DNA of 64,000 nt from Fratercula arctica (lineage: Eukaryota > Chordata > Aves > Charadriiformes > Alcidae), in the NCBI GenBank assembly GCA_947846985.1, contig CANTUZ010000009.1, forward strand, positions 1,860,001 to 1,924,000. Reading direction: 5' to 3'. The position numbers and the translations under genes were made by a program. The notes under the pieces were generated by a model that did no database searches, was not told the origin of the DNA, and saw only the letters and a program-made list of their open reading frames with translations. Shown here piece after piece: positions 52,601 to 64,000 of the stretch; within the stretch, counting starts at the first letter, position 1, and every line of letters begins with the position of its first letter.

Positions 52601-54484
52601 TGTTCTGTAACCTCCCCAAAAATGTATCATGTCACATAACTCACTTGCTTAAAACCATGTTCAGACACAATAACATTTTTAAAACAGATATGCATTTTTT
52701 CTGCTAACATGGTGTTTTCATTAGTCCAAGTCTCCAAGACTTTTCCCCTTTTGCCTAATGGTCCAAACTTACTCTCTGCTCAAAAATAATGGTGAGGCAT
52801 TTTTGGTCCTGAATATAACTTTAAAAGTTATTTAAAGATAGATTCTCAATGACTCTGTTTCTTGATAGAAAAATGTAACCAAGTCGTTAAAAACACCTTT
52901 TATTCCTGAGATTCTTGGAGGCATAAAAAACATTTAGATGTGTCACTGAAATAGCCTTTTCTGGGGAAGGAAAAAAGTCATGGAGGTACATTTTACTGAA
53001 AATTGTTGGATGTATGTGAAGAAAATGGAGTAGCCAGTATATCAGATAAAGTAAGTCCATTAATTCTTTCTAAACAATATACATGGCATTGCTCAATATG
53101 CTATATAGTAAGTTCAGCATTGTTGAGTGACTGAGACTTGGCTGGTACACACGTCTCCCCCTAAATTCACATCCAAGTGCAATATTATATTAAATTATAT
53201 CATATTATGTTCCCATCACCTCTCAAATTTGGCCCAAAACAAGGGCTGCTACTTACTTAGAAACGGAAGGTTCATTACATCTTTGCTGCCTATGTTATTA
53301 AAACTTAGAGGGGGGGAGTTAATCACCTAAAATCCTAAATTAGGGAAAGATACTGGACCATTTTGTTAATGTCACCTCTTTTATACCCTTAGATCTCTTG
53401 GCATAACAATGTTATTGCAATATGGAAAGCATATGTAAATGAGTTACTATAATCTTTAATTACATATGCAGCGTTATAGCGTGACACATCCCAGCTTCAT
53501 TTGCGTATTTCCTGTTTTTTCAGTTCTTAAATATCAGCTTACCTTGTTGCTGTACACACGCGAGTGCAGTTTACACCACCAAGTACTCAAAGCCTCCCAT
53601 GGCCATGATACAAACTCTTTCCCCAGTGCAATTTTTGCAAATCTTTAAAAATTTTAATTGCCCTCGATATTTAAATGCCCTGGATATTGTATTCCCTGCC
53701 TGGAATTACGCATTCCAAGTCAAGCTCAGCTCCCGATGTACTTTACTGCTACACAAAGCTTTGCAGCTGCAAGACAATAGTAATAGGCACAACAATTAGC
53801 CCATTCTTTAAAACTATTTGCTTAGCCTTTTCCGCTCCAATATCAATGGCTGATATGTGCTTGCTCAGAGCACTCCGCTAACGTTCTTAGGGCCTGTCCT
53901 TCATGATTAAGCTCTTCTATATTTGGACTGTGCCAAATGAAGTATCAGGCATGGCAAACGGAGACTAGGTTTTAAGGTGAGGATGAACAGAATGGGGTCT
54001 CCCCGCTTGTCTCCCCTGGGGCTCAGCCTTGCCACGGGTGCCTGACCCCACTGCACGGAGCCGACAGATCACAACCATCGTTTGCAATCAAACCCTTTCA
54101 GATTTTGCACCTTGGTAGAGCACGGGCGCAGGGAAAGAAAAGTGCCCGGCCTACCTCCGAACCAGGCACAGAGGTAGCGTGAAAAACGCCTTGTTTCATT
54201 TTATATGTAACGACAGTTTTCTCAACAGCAGAACTCATTTACAGTAGAGGAGTTTGCTGTCGCAGGGGGCTGCTTTCTGCATCGAAATGAAGCGGACGCG
54301 GGACAGGCAGGCCAAGCTGAGAAGGTAAAAGCATCCTACTGGCCTTGCAGCATTTAGTTTAACTTACCTGACTTAACTTCTGTAACTTTTATTCCAGGAA
54401 AACTGCCACTGTTGAATGGATCTACTTCTGTGAGTACCTTTGTTCACTTTTCTCTGGGTTTTTATTTGAATTGCTATCTTTTTC

Positions 54485-54505
54485 TTTTTTTTTTTTTTTT
54501 TTTTT
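54485..54505. repeat. T21 homopolymer
   Basis: A run of 21 T on the plus strand in the upstream intergenic region, close to the candidate exon pair at 54287-54429. No linked SINE or retrocopy was recognised. Confidence 0.9.
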
Positions 54506-55066
54506 AATTAAAGCTAGAATAGTTTTTTCTCTGAGAAATGGTCGCTCCTGAGACACTCATCTACGCTTGTAAAAGCATTTCATTCGGCTGAGTTGAATCC
54601 AGATTTTTGTCAACAAAATTCCACTTTGCTGAATCACTATTGGGATTTTTTGTCATTAGCACCCATTTTCATAATGTGTGGATGCAGAACAAGAAGGAGT
54701 AAAAAGCAACTGCAACAGGCCGCTGCTGATCCATAGTGAGCTGTGAAGTGCGTGATGCCGTACCAAACCCAAGTAATACCTAGAGTGTCAGATGGTTCAG
54801 AAGCTTGATATCGGCCAAGAGCTATTCAAATGCAAGGACGGAAAACTACAGAAAGCTACATCTATTTCCAAAATATCTTCCAAGAGGTGAGGCAGACTTT
54901 TAATTAAGCTGTACAGACTTCCAGCATCAACAAAACCAGGTTTTAACTCTGATAAACTTTTTTGTTCCAATTAAAAGTGATTTTACGTAAGACTGAAAGG
55001 ACCCAGAGCTTAAGAAGTTACTTTCTACAGATACTAAATAACTCATAATAAGCAAAGTCCTGTGGC

Positions 55067-55084
55067 AAAAAAAAAAAAAAAAAA
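55067..55084. repeat. A18 homopolymer
   Basis: A run of 18 A on the plus strand followed by TAATAAAAAAC. It has the look of a poly(A) tail, but the upstream sequence did not look like a known gene. Confidence 0.85.
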
Positions 55085-58000
55085 TAATAAAAAACCCAAG
55101 GTGCTAAATTTTTCAGAACGTTGACTGAGAGTAAGTCCTTGTTATGATGTTATGTGTTACTCTCCCTTTTCCTCCAATTCGCACAGTACATGTAAAATAC
55201 CGACATTTTCATACAATCCTAGTTTATAACAATTTTGCATGGAGTTTCAGTCACATACAGTGATTTAGAAAAAGACAGAGACCTGTTACAACTTGAGTCT
55301 CTTTCCTCCTCCCTGTCCTACAATTTCCCTTATGGACCACACATGGTAGCAATGTAGACAGCATAGGAGCAGATTATGCTTGTCTTCTCCAGTTCTTTAG
55401 CTCCTATCTTGCCTACAGTGGTTCGGAGTAGGGGTGGATGAAATGCTGAATAAAATGCCAGCAGCTAGGCTGTGCCTGCTGGCATAAAGATGGTATCTGG
55501 TATAAAGTACTCACATCTTTATTTTTTACCTACTCACTATTTCTGAAGAATCACTTTAGTCGTGGGAACACTGTAAGTAAAGCTGAGTTCCAGTAGCAAG
55601 TAGAGTTCATTTCAGATGGCTCATATGAAAACAACAGAGCCAATTATACTGTAGTAATTACCTGAAAATTATATGTATGTTGTTTTTCCACCAGTCAATA
55701 CTGCTATTTTTGAACTTTGCATTGTTCTCATGGATTGCTGGAGTCATGCTGTCTCTAAATGGTCTTCTTGTCTCATCATTAACTTAGCCTCTGGTTTGGG
55801 GAGAGCGTTTTAGAAGAAGTTTCAGCTGCAGCACGTGCTGTTTAGCTCACATCTTTCGCGCTCTCTTGCACTCTCCACCACTGTCTGCATTTGAGAAAAT
55901 GTTTGCATCTTAATTGTCTTTTGAGTATGGATTATAAGATTATGACTTTACAATAGGACTCTAAAACAGCATCCAGTCAAGATTTACTCTTGCATGTGAA
56001 AAGATGCTGAAAATTCAGCGTAGCCTGCTCAGTACAACTAATAACTGTGATAATGCTGATTTTGAAGAGTTTTATTTCCTCACCTGTCCTGGGTGTGGCA
56101 CGTTATCGTTGTCTATTTTGTTTTAAGAGCTACCAGTAGAAGCACCTGAGGAAGGCAGGCAAGCGCCATGCGGGTGAGTGTCACAGCCCACTCCCAAGAA
56201 GGGAATGCTGTCTAGCAACAAGAACGGGAGAATGGGAGTCAGGAATTTTTTTGATCGCTGCCAAATAGACTCCTGCCATATTCCCTGATTTTGACCAAGT
56301 CATGGGGTAGAATGCACTCGGAATGACTCCTTTGTGAAATGGGGATGATAATAATAGGTGTCTCCCTGGACTGTTGAGAGGAAATTAATTAACATTTGGA
56401 AAGTACTTTGAGATTCTTGGATGAAAGATGATGGAGCTGGAATGCTGGCAACATTAAAATAAGTTGGAATAATCTTAATATTTATTGCATACAGTGCTTT
56501 CATCTTCAAAGCTCTTTACTAACATCAATGAATTAACAAAAAAAATATTAATAAAGATCATATTTACCCATAAAATTATTCTCCCAAAGCATATATAAAT
56601 AGATCTGCCTCCAGTTAAAAAAATATTATTAAGAGAAAACGTAAGCACCAACTCCAGTATCATGCACTAAATCCCTAGTGGTCCTGTCCATAGCAAACCT
56701 ACTTTGAACTATGAATTATTAGTTTATACTTTTAATGAGGATAATTGGACCCTAAACCTAATCCAGTAGCACTGAAGTCACTGGGAGTGTATCACCGACT
56801 ACCAGCGCTGAAAAATCAAGGTGACCAAGGTAGAAGGAAGAGCAGCGGTTAGAAAACACCTCAGCTGTGCCAGGCTGTAGTGAGCAGGAGCAGGCATTTT
56901 GCGCTGCAGGAGGATATTGTATTTAAGTACAGTTTGTTGTGTCTCTGGAACAAGCTGCAGAGAACTGAGAAATGCACTGTACCACCAGGAGAGATAACCA
57001 GCAGCCCGAGATGCTTCTTCGTCAATGTATAGAATTAAGGGCATCCCAGACTAAACTATACAAATGCTGCTTGCAAGGAATTACACACTGGTTGGGTTTG
57101 TTTTTTTTTTTAATTATTGTTTAAATTATATTCTTACTGTCACAGACATGACTACCCCATTATCACTGGGAAGCACGGCCCAGCAATTTACTGAAAACCA
57201 GTAAATGAGGCAGTCCTTCCAAGTGCATTATCTGCATTGATTTCAAACCAGTGCTTAAAGAACAGCAAGGGACCTTTGCCTTTGTGTTTCATTTTCCAGT
57301 CACCTTCCCGTTGCAGTCTCTTCAGCTGTGAAGATAAATAAAACCGGAGAAAAAACATGCTGTTATTTCCTCCCCACCCCCTGTTTATTTTGAATTAAAC
57401 GCGTTTCCATAGGTCTCCTCCACTACAGCAAATGCAGAGTTGCTGGCGCCCTCTGCGATGATGGACTCGGATACATTCCAAAACATAATGGGCTATAATA
57501 GATTTTTAAAAAATCTATGGTGCACTTCATAGACTCTGGAGGTCATTTTAGGCAGCCCATCAATGTTCAATATAAATATTTCTGTTCAGCATGTTCTCTG
57601 CACACCGATCAGAAATATGTGCTTGCCAGATGTGCGTGCCACAAAACCAAAGCCGTTCTCTGTTTTCTCCAGACTTGCTGTGAAAAAAACACATTATCTG
57701 TGAAGTGTTTTGTAGCCCAGTCTTGTCAAGACTGTTGCTGTTTCTTCAGAGTTGGCTGAAGGCTTTACAAAGTTATTCGCAGATTAAACTGTCCCAGTTA
57801 ATCTGATACACAACGACATTCAGGCAGAGCTTCAAATATGTTTGGCTTTGGACAGAAATCAAATGTTACCTTTGGGAAATATGCTTATTATTAGCATTAG
57901 ACATAGTTTTTGGTTTACTTCCAATAACTTTGTTGAATTATAGTGGGTTTGGTACTGGGTTTTCTGTGTGTCCTGTATTTATGTATCATGGCTGGACAGA

Positions 58001-60233
58001 CACTATTTTTTAGCATTTACTGTTTCTAGTGCTGCCAGCGCTATCAGAGATATTTGCAAGTGTTAATTATTCTGTGTAATGCCTAACACATGGCGAGGAT
58101 CCAGTGAAGAGCATATCACCTCTCTGATGTGGTCTCATGAGGGCGGCACATTTAGGCACAGGTAGCATTTTGTAGGCTAGGGAAAAAAAACCCCACACGA
58201 GCAGGAGACAGATTTTCTATTAACAAATATGCCGTAGCTGCAGAAAGCATTTTAATGACAGGCGAGACTGACATCCAGACAAACAGCCAAGGTCTTTTTC
58301 TCACCATGTGATCTTTTCATAATCCTCCATTTCTCTCCTAGATCAACAGGTTCCTCTTTATTTGTCATTGTCAGCTCTTAGCACAAAGAGCCTTTTGTCT
58401 GTAGCTCTGACCCAAACACACAAGACTTTTTTTTTTGACCGTTCTTGGCCATATGCTTTCAAATGGACTAATGGGTTTCCAAGCTATAAAGCAGAACCTT
58501 GACCCCAGAAGGGGAGATGGTTGTGTGACAACATCTCTCTGTTTTGACATCATAATTTATCCCCGCTGCAGCTCTACTGGCAGCACGAGCTAGCGAGTAG
58601 ACAGCACAACCCAGCAAAAATACTTGAACCTGATCCGCTCTAAAGCTCATGCTATGGATACCGACACTGGAATCGCAGCGGCGGCAGCTTCTGACGCCAA
58701 GGCTCAGCGCAGGGAAGACCCACGCCAGTCAATAGCTGCCTCTTTATGTCCTCTTCTACTTCATTATCACCGCTGTGATGAAGCTATCATACCTCCTTTG
58801 TAAGGCAGCACATGTTGCAGCAGAAATCACACCAGCCGTAAAGCCCAGAGGATTCCTGCCAGAGCCCTGCCACAGTTTCCTTGTGCTCTGCTATTTCAAG
58901 TCCCGTTATGAATGCATTGCTGCATCCATGGATGTCACTCTAAAAATGCGTTGCCGAGGGATAAGCCGACAGACAATAAGAAAAAGTTATCTGCCCTGTT
59001 TTCTCAATTTGCTGGACTACACCACCACGTCGCACTCAGCCTGCCTAATTCAGAAGGGCGCAAAAAGCTACCGATGACTTGTATGAACCTTGCTAGTAAT
59101 ATTCTGCAGTAGAGCACAGTATGAAAAGAGTTCATACCCTTTAACTGGCACTTGTTCTGGACTATCACAGAAAACCTTTTGTTTTGCAGTGGGAATAGCT
59201 CCAGAGATAAATTCCAACCTGCCTCTTTCAGCGGGTGTCTTTGCCACATCACATAATATGGTTTTTGCTCAAGGTAAACCTATTCTGGAGCTTCAGGGGT
59301 GGCTTCCCAAGAGACATGATGGGGTGCTGAAGAGACGGGGAACCTGCTTCTAATTTTTTTTTTTTTCTCCTTATTTCACTTCTTTCACCAAAGATTTCTA
59401 TTTGATGAAACTGTCTTCCAGAAAGCAGGGGTGTGTGACACCTGTTGCATTTTGGGAGCCACTTTCCCATGTATTTAACAGAGCTTGTGGGATTTTGAAA
59501 GCGGAGCCTCACCATTTGCTGGTGCTCCAGATGAGGGAGGTGAAGGAAAAGAGCTTCTTATCTCCCCACTCATCCCTTATCTGAGCCTGCCAGCTGGGGT
59601 GGCGGCAAGGCGGGGGGATGGACAACATCTGCAAGGAAGTAAGCACAAACCTTACATGCATATAGGAGAAGGGGCAAACCTGCACCCAAAAGCACCTCCT
59701 TTGTTATAAGCTGCTCCAGGGCCGGGGCTGAGGGGGAAGAGAGCAGAAATACGTGGCCTAGGACTGCCATCACCTGCACAGAGCCAACACCAACAAGTCC
59801 TGCAAGTGCGAAAGCCCACCAACATGTTTTTAAGCAATATATCAGGACCTGCACACACACACACCCCCAATAACATCAGTAGCGTTGTTCGCTGGAGTAT
59901 GGCCTGGGAGGGTCAAGCCCAAGACAAACAGCATCACACCATACGCTGTCTGCCTCGCTGGGAAGCAACAAAGACCAGCCTGTGCTCAGCCGTCCTCAGC
60001 GGGACAGAACGGGGCACGCAGCATCGCCACACGCTCGCGGCCCTCGAGCTTTGCGCCAGCGGAGCAATCTCTCCGAAGCCCCCCCGGTTGCAGTTTTCCC
60101 ATACCAACACCGCTAACCATCCTTAACCAACGGCACCGGCTCCCCCAAAATTCAGGCTTCGATCTTGCGATGTGCGTAACTTTGGGGCAGTGTGAGCCAA
60201 GGTTACCCAAGACACAGCCACCATCTCCGAGTT

Positions 60234-60296
60234 AAAAAAAAAAAAAAAAAAAAGTCTTCCATAATTTGTAGTATGTTTTAAAAAAAAAAAAAAAAA
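60234..60296. repeat. Two long A tracts (A20 and A17) 26 bases apart
   Basis: A20 at 60234-60253 and A17 at 60280-60296 flank GTCTTCCATAATTTGTAGTA and TGTTTT. These could be retrotransposition tails, but no source element was recognised in the preceding sequence. Confidence 0.85.
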
Positions 60297-62943
60297 TCCA
60301 GCTAGAAATGCGATGACAGAATTTCTTTCAGAACCTCTGTTACATGAAAACGAACACTAAAGCTTTTAATTTACCTAAGATTTCTCTCTGCAGAGAAAGA
60401 TGTACAATTTGTTCAGGACTAGTTGACAGATGGGGAAATTAAGTCCTCCGTTATTGTTCCATTTGCTGGATGCGAAAATACTTAACGCTTACAGAGGACT
60501 TAGAGGATGAGAAGAGTTACAGAAATATCAGCTCTCTGGACAGATTAGAGACAGAAATGTCAGGGTCTGATCCTGGAAGATGCTACGTGCTTTCGGCTAG
60601 TCCAGAAATCAGTCCTGTCCTTAGCAATTGTTAGTGATTTTCCTGTGGTAACATAAAGGACTAAATGGGGGAATTTAGCACTAGACCTAAAAAGCAGAGT
60701 TGCACAAGATCCTTTCAGTTTCACATCTCCACCCAGCAAACTCTTTCAAAAGAGTAAGTTCTCGCTTCGGTTGAAATTTCCTTTTTTTCATAATTGGAAG
60801 TCTTTAACTGAAAGGTCTTTCTTGTCTCTACTAATAAAAATAGGTTATTAATACTATTTTTCCCTTTTTTATCGAAGATGCCCTGCAGTTTTCTTCCATC
60901 TGGGAACCAAAATTCTTTAAAATGATACCAAGAAATAATTGGCACCTCTTAGCCAAATCGCTCAGAAATGACCGAGCAGTCGGGTCCTGCACTCACATCT
61001 GGGCTCTCTCGAACAATGAATAATGAATTAACACAACATTATGGAGCAGACTTGAGGCCAAACTCAGTTCTGGGAAGCACGGTTGTAACGGAGCTGTCGT
61101 ACCAGTGATGGTCCCCTACGCCAACAGCGGCTTGAGCCGATGTAGAAATCGACTGTATAAAAGGCTAATAGCCAGAAAGGGGATTAAAATGAAAAAGAAA
61201 ACAAACACCACCCAGCAATATCCAATTTCTTCTTCCATGCACAGCAGCAGCACAGCATTGCCTCACGGTTTAAAGCTCTGGGTCTGGTTTTAGGCGCTGC
61301 GGGCTGCCTGTGTTCAGGACACCGCGTACCACGACAAGCAGGAGTAAACTGTCAGTGTTTAATTGGAGCCTGTTCCTCTTTATCAGCCCGGTGGAGTTAC
61401 AGAGCGTTCGCTTGTGCGCAGATTCTGCTCTGATTACAGGCTGCGAACGGCGAAGCATGTTATCAGCAACGCAGCCTCACAAAAGCACGGGAAAAGCCAC
61501 ATTCCCGATGCCCGAGACCTCTCCTGTGGAGCACTGCAAACCCATCTCCTACCTGCGGATTCCCTGGAAAACCCAGGGGATGGTGAAAGGCTGGAGGGTA
61601 CGGCCAGGCACCCACCAGGTTATTCCCTTGCAGAAGCCCTCACGCGTTTGCGGTTCATCTCGGGCATCCCTTTCTGTTTTGCTGGCCCTAGAAAGACAAT
61701 TGCATACTCCGTTGTTAGCGGGGATGCTGGTTTACCATTCCTTCCCTTGGGACACATCTTACTTGCCTGGTTTACGAGAAAAGTCTCGCTGAAGGTAGCG
61801 GGAGTCACACGAGCAGGGCTTGACCCTCCGTCCCCCCCACGCCTTTGCTGCGCTGCCCTGCAGCGAACGGCCGCTTGCAGGTTTCTGTAGGAGAAACCCT
61901 GTTTGCACTTTTAGCCTTTTTACTGCTCTTTCAAATATTTCTTTGCCTGTGGACATTTTTTTTCTTTTGAGAGGTGGGGGGAGAATCCAATTTAAATCAA
62001 GTCCATTGTTTTCACTAAACTGAACTACAGAAAGATTTCAGAACGTGGTTGTGATTTGCCACATCTGTTATTTTTATGCATTGTTTTCGTGCCAAGAGTT
62101 TCATAAAAGGTGTTATATAACCGCATCGTATCACATAATTCAACATGTTTCCACAATTAGGAGCCCACGTGAGCATTTAGGCAACGATCTTGCCTGGGGT
62201 TTTTATGTTTCTGTACATCTTTTAGCCCAGCCAGCCTGAGATACAAAGATGAACTGTGGCTGTGGTTTCCTCCTTTCTCCTACAGACTCCGCTGTCGTTT
62301 CCTGATGGCCAAGTTCCTCCGCGATCCGTGCTGCATGGATCACTGCTGCATTTGCATTTAAAAAATAAACTTACATTGCTTGAATCCTGTGCACTGTGTA
62401 ACAGAACAAGCCGAGATTTATCCCACGGTTACATGTAACTGGATCATCTCTCTTCAAGACACTAATAGGTCCATTGTTTTCCAATATTGCGAGATGAGCA
62501 TTTATCCCATGAAAAGGAAAATATATTTGCAGTGAGAGCGACTGATGGACAGTTGGATCTAAGACTGGAAAAAACAATGGGAGAAAACAATTTAAGTGAT
62601 TAAATATAAAACTGCTTTTGCTGTTCACTTGACGAGCAGTTCTCTTGCAACAGTTAGCGCTGATCTCCAAACGACTTGCACGAACCCAGCCAGTCCTTGT
62701 AACCCTCCTGGGGACAGCCCCATATTTCTGAAGTGTCCCTCACGTGAATGCAGAGATATGCTGCATTATTGGGGGTGGGAGGGGTGGAAAGCAGGACCAC
62801 GCACACACAGTCATCACCGATCACACCCCAAAGATGTCCTAACGCCTCCCGCTGCCGGCGAGGAGGGCAGGCGAGTAACAAACGAGGAGGCATCCTAGGG
62901 GAACCACAGCATCTTCTGCAAAGACCACTCGTGGAACAATTTT

Positions 62944-63370
62944 CATAGAATGATAGAATCACAGAGTGGTTCGGGTTGGAAGGGACCTTAAAGCCCACCC
63001 AGTGGCACCCCCTGCCCTGGGCAGGGACACCTCCCACCAGCCCAGGCTGCTCCAAGCCCCGTCCAACCTGGCCTTGAACCCCTCCAGGGATGGGGCAGCC
63101 ACAGCTTCTCTGGGCAGCTTGTTACAGTGTCTTACCACCCCTACAGTAAAGAATTTCTTCCCAATACCCAATCTAAATCTGCCCTCCTTCAGTTTGAAAC
63201 TATTACCCCTCGTTCTATCATTACAGTCCCTGATCCAGAGTCCCTCCCCATCCTTCCTGTAGGCCCCCTTTAGGGACTGGAAGGCCCCTATAAGGTCTCC
63301 CCGGAGCCTTCTCTTCTCCAGGCTGAACAACGCCCAGTTTTGGAGGCTCTCAAGGGGGTTCGCAGACATG
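62944..63370 (-). mobile_element. CR1 LINE, 5'-truncated, 3' end of element
   Basis: The plus strand starts with the reverse complement of the CR1 3' tail (TAGAATCACAGAGTGG, then GTTGGAAGGGACC) and continues through the C-terminal end of the CR1 reverse-transcriptase frame. On the minus strand the translation keeps an open frame with typical CR1 C-terminal motifs such as LEKRRLRGDLIGAFQSLKG and LPREAVAAPSLEGFKARLD. The preserved frame suggests a fairly young copy, but it is 5'-truncated and cannot move by itself. Confidence 0.93.
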
Positions 63371-63526
63371 GGGTGCCATCCAGGCAGGCAGGGTTCAGCA
63401 CAGAGCCCACTGCCACTCTGGGTGCCCGCTCAGCAAGGTGGCTTCAGCTCCATTGCCCCTTTTCCCCACCACCTTCCCCAGTGAAAAAAAAAGTAATAAT
63501 AATGGTTAGCCATGAAATCAATATAG

Positions 63527-63588
63527 ACTCATAGAATTGTCTAGGTTGGAAAAGACATTTAAGATCATCAAGTATCTACAAGTCTGTG
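63527..63588 (-). mobile_element. CR1 3'-tail fragment
   Basis: TCATAGAATTGTCTAGGTTGG followed by AAAAGACATTTAAGATCATC is a diverged copy of the terminal CR1 sequence in the same orientation as the neighbouring CR1. It is only about 60 bases long and is separated from that copy by about 150 bases, so it is probably a separate severely truncated insertion. Confidence 0.8.
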
Positions 63589-64000
63589 ACGAGAGATGCC
63601 ATTTCTGGAAGAATCCCCCAAAGGGGACTCTTCCACCTGTGAGCGGGGGCCAGAAGTTTGGATCTAATGGAGCTTTGCCATGGAAGGGACGGGTTTATTA
63701 GGACATACTCCACAGTTTTGCCATAGGTGAACCACTGAGAACTTTGGAAATTTCCAGCCTGGCACTGCTTTAAATGAAAAGCTCCATCTTGTTCTCCTGG
63801 GTCAGATATTCTGCATGCAGTTTATAATTTGGACCACAGCTCTGGAAAACTTGATTAGAGCTGTGAAAACGGAATTTTTATTAGGGAGAACTGAGCTCTT
63901 GCCAAGGTTTATTTTTCAAGGGAGTAGGACCTAATCCTAGAAGTAGTTCCAGGGCTGTGCTATTCTGGATGCCCTTGCAATGGTTTATGGCAATTATGCA

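Larger units (their letters stand above)
50331..64000. other. Intergenic region upstream of PIAS1
   Basis: About 13.7 kb without a supportable gene. In mammals the next gene upstream of PIAS1 is SKOR1 (established synteny), so this may be part of the SKOR1-PIAS1 interval; no SKOR1 coding sequence is visible. Contents include a G-rich run at 52421-52442, a weak pair of candidate exons at 54287-54429, T21 at 54485-54505, A18 at 55067-55084, two long A tracts at 60234-60296, an E-box cluster at 55823-55840, two CR1 pieces at 62944-63590 and a strong hairpin at 63607-63634. A moderately CpG-containing stretch at 61270-61900 has overlapping open frames but no good start or homology. Confidence 0.8.

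Noticed and set aside
58775..59077. 100-codon plus-strand frame upstream of PIAS1
   Set aside because: It begins at a GTG followed by ATG, has no recognisable domain, and other frames in the same stretch are also open.
59852..59868. CA repeat followed by C run as a telomere-like or functional repeat
   Set aside because: Only about eight CA units; an ordinary short microsatellite.
61310..61890. Two overlapping plus-strand frames of 160 and 175 codons
   Set aside because: The longer begins at TTG, neither resembles a known protein, and the two overlap in different frames, which suggests few random stops rather than coding.
1..64000. tRNA genes, rRNA, CRISPR arrays, endogenous retroviral genes
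   Set aside because: I looked for tRNA B-box-like sequence (GGTTCGA/GGTTCAA), spaced direct repeats and typical retroviral protein motifs by eye and found no convincing case.

Overview
The window is vertebrate nuclear DNA, most likely from a bird. It contains several CR1 retrotransposon copies, including one with the typical avian CR1 3' tail near 62944, and a single large intron-split gene whose predicted protein closely matches vertebrate PIAS1. There are no bacterial-style operons, rRNA or tRNA genes, CRISPR arrays or integrated viruses that I can recognise.

The gene is PIAS1, a SUMO E3 ligase and transcriptional co-regulator, read on the minus strand. Eight coding exons can be placed to the base with GT-AG splice sites and consistent phase: 49521-49544, 23402-23846, 9503-9587, 8812-8859, 7253-7343, 6402-6536, 3129-3234 and 1583-1656. 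Together they encode residues 1-336 in 1008 nt: the SAP domain with its LXXLL motif, the Ser90 region, and the PINIT domain. The catalytic SP-RING (MIZ) finger, the SUMO-interacting motif, the Ser/Thr-rich tail and the 3' UTR lie beyond the left edge.

Layout from left to right: partial intron 8 (1-1582); exons 8 to 3 clustered in 1.6-9.6 kb; intron 2 (about 13.8 kb, with an isolated CpG-rich patch near 13.0 kb and a CR1 tail); exon 2 at 23.4-23.8 kb; intron 1 (about 25.7 kb, with three CR1 remnants and an antisense protein-like stretch at 24.65-24.98 kb); a CpG-island promoter of about 1.6 kb around exon 1 (48.66-50.33 kb); and about 13.7 kb of upstream intergenic DNA with CR1 copies, homopolymer tracts and one weak candidate exon pair.

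The most useful observations are: (1) the PIAS1 start frame stays open upstream to a second ATG in strong context, 34 codons before the canonical start, so an N-terminally extended isoform is possible; (2) an intronic antisense stretch that reads like protein but carries one in-frame TGA; (3) a perfect 9-bp inverted repeat containing two nuclear-receptor half-sites; (4) a near-perfect 12-bp hairpin near the right edge; (5) a possible pair of tiny exons upstream of the promoter. I found no clear new gene system; most of the window is ordinary intron and intergenic sequence.
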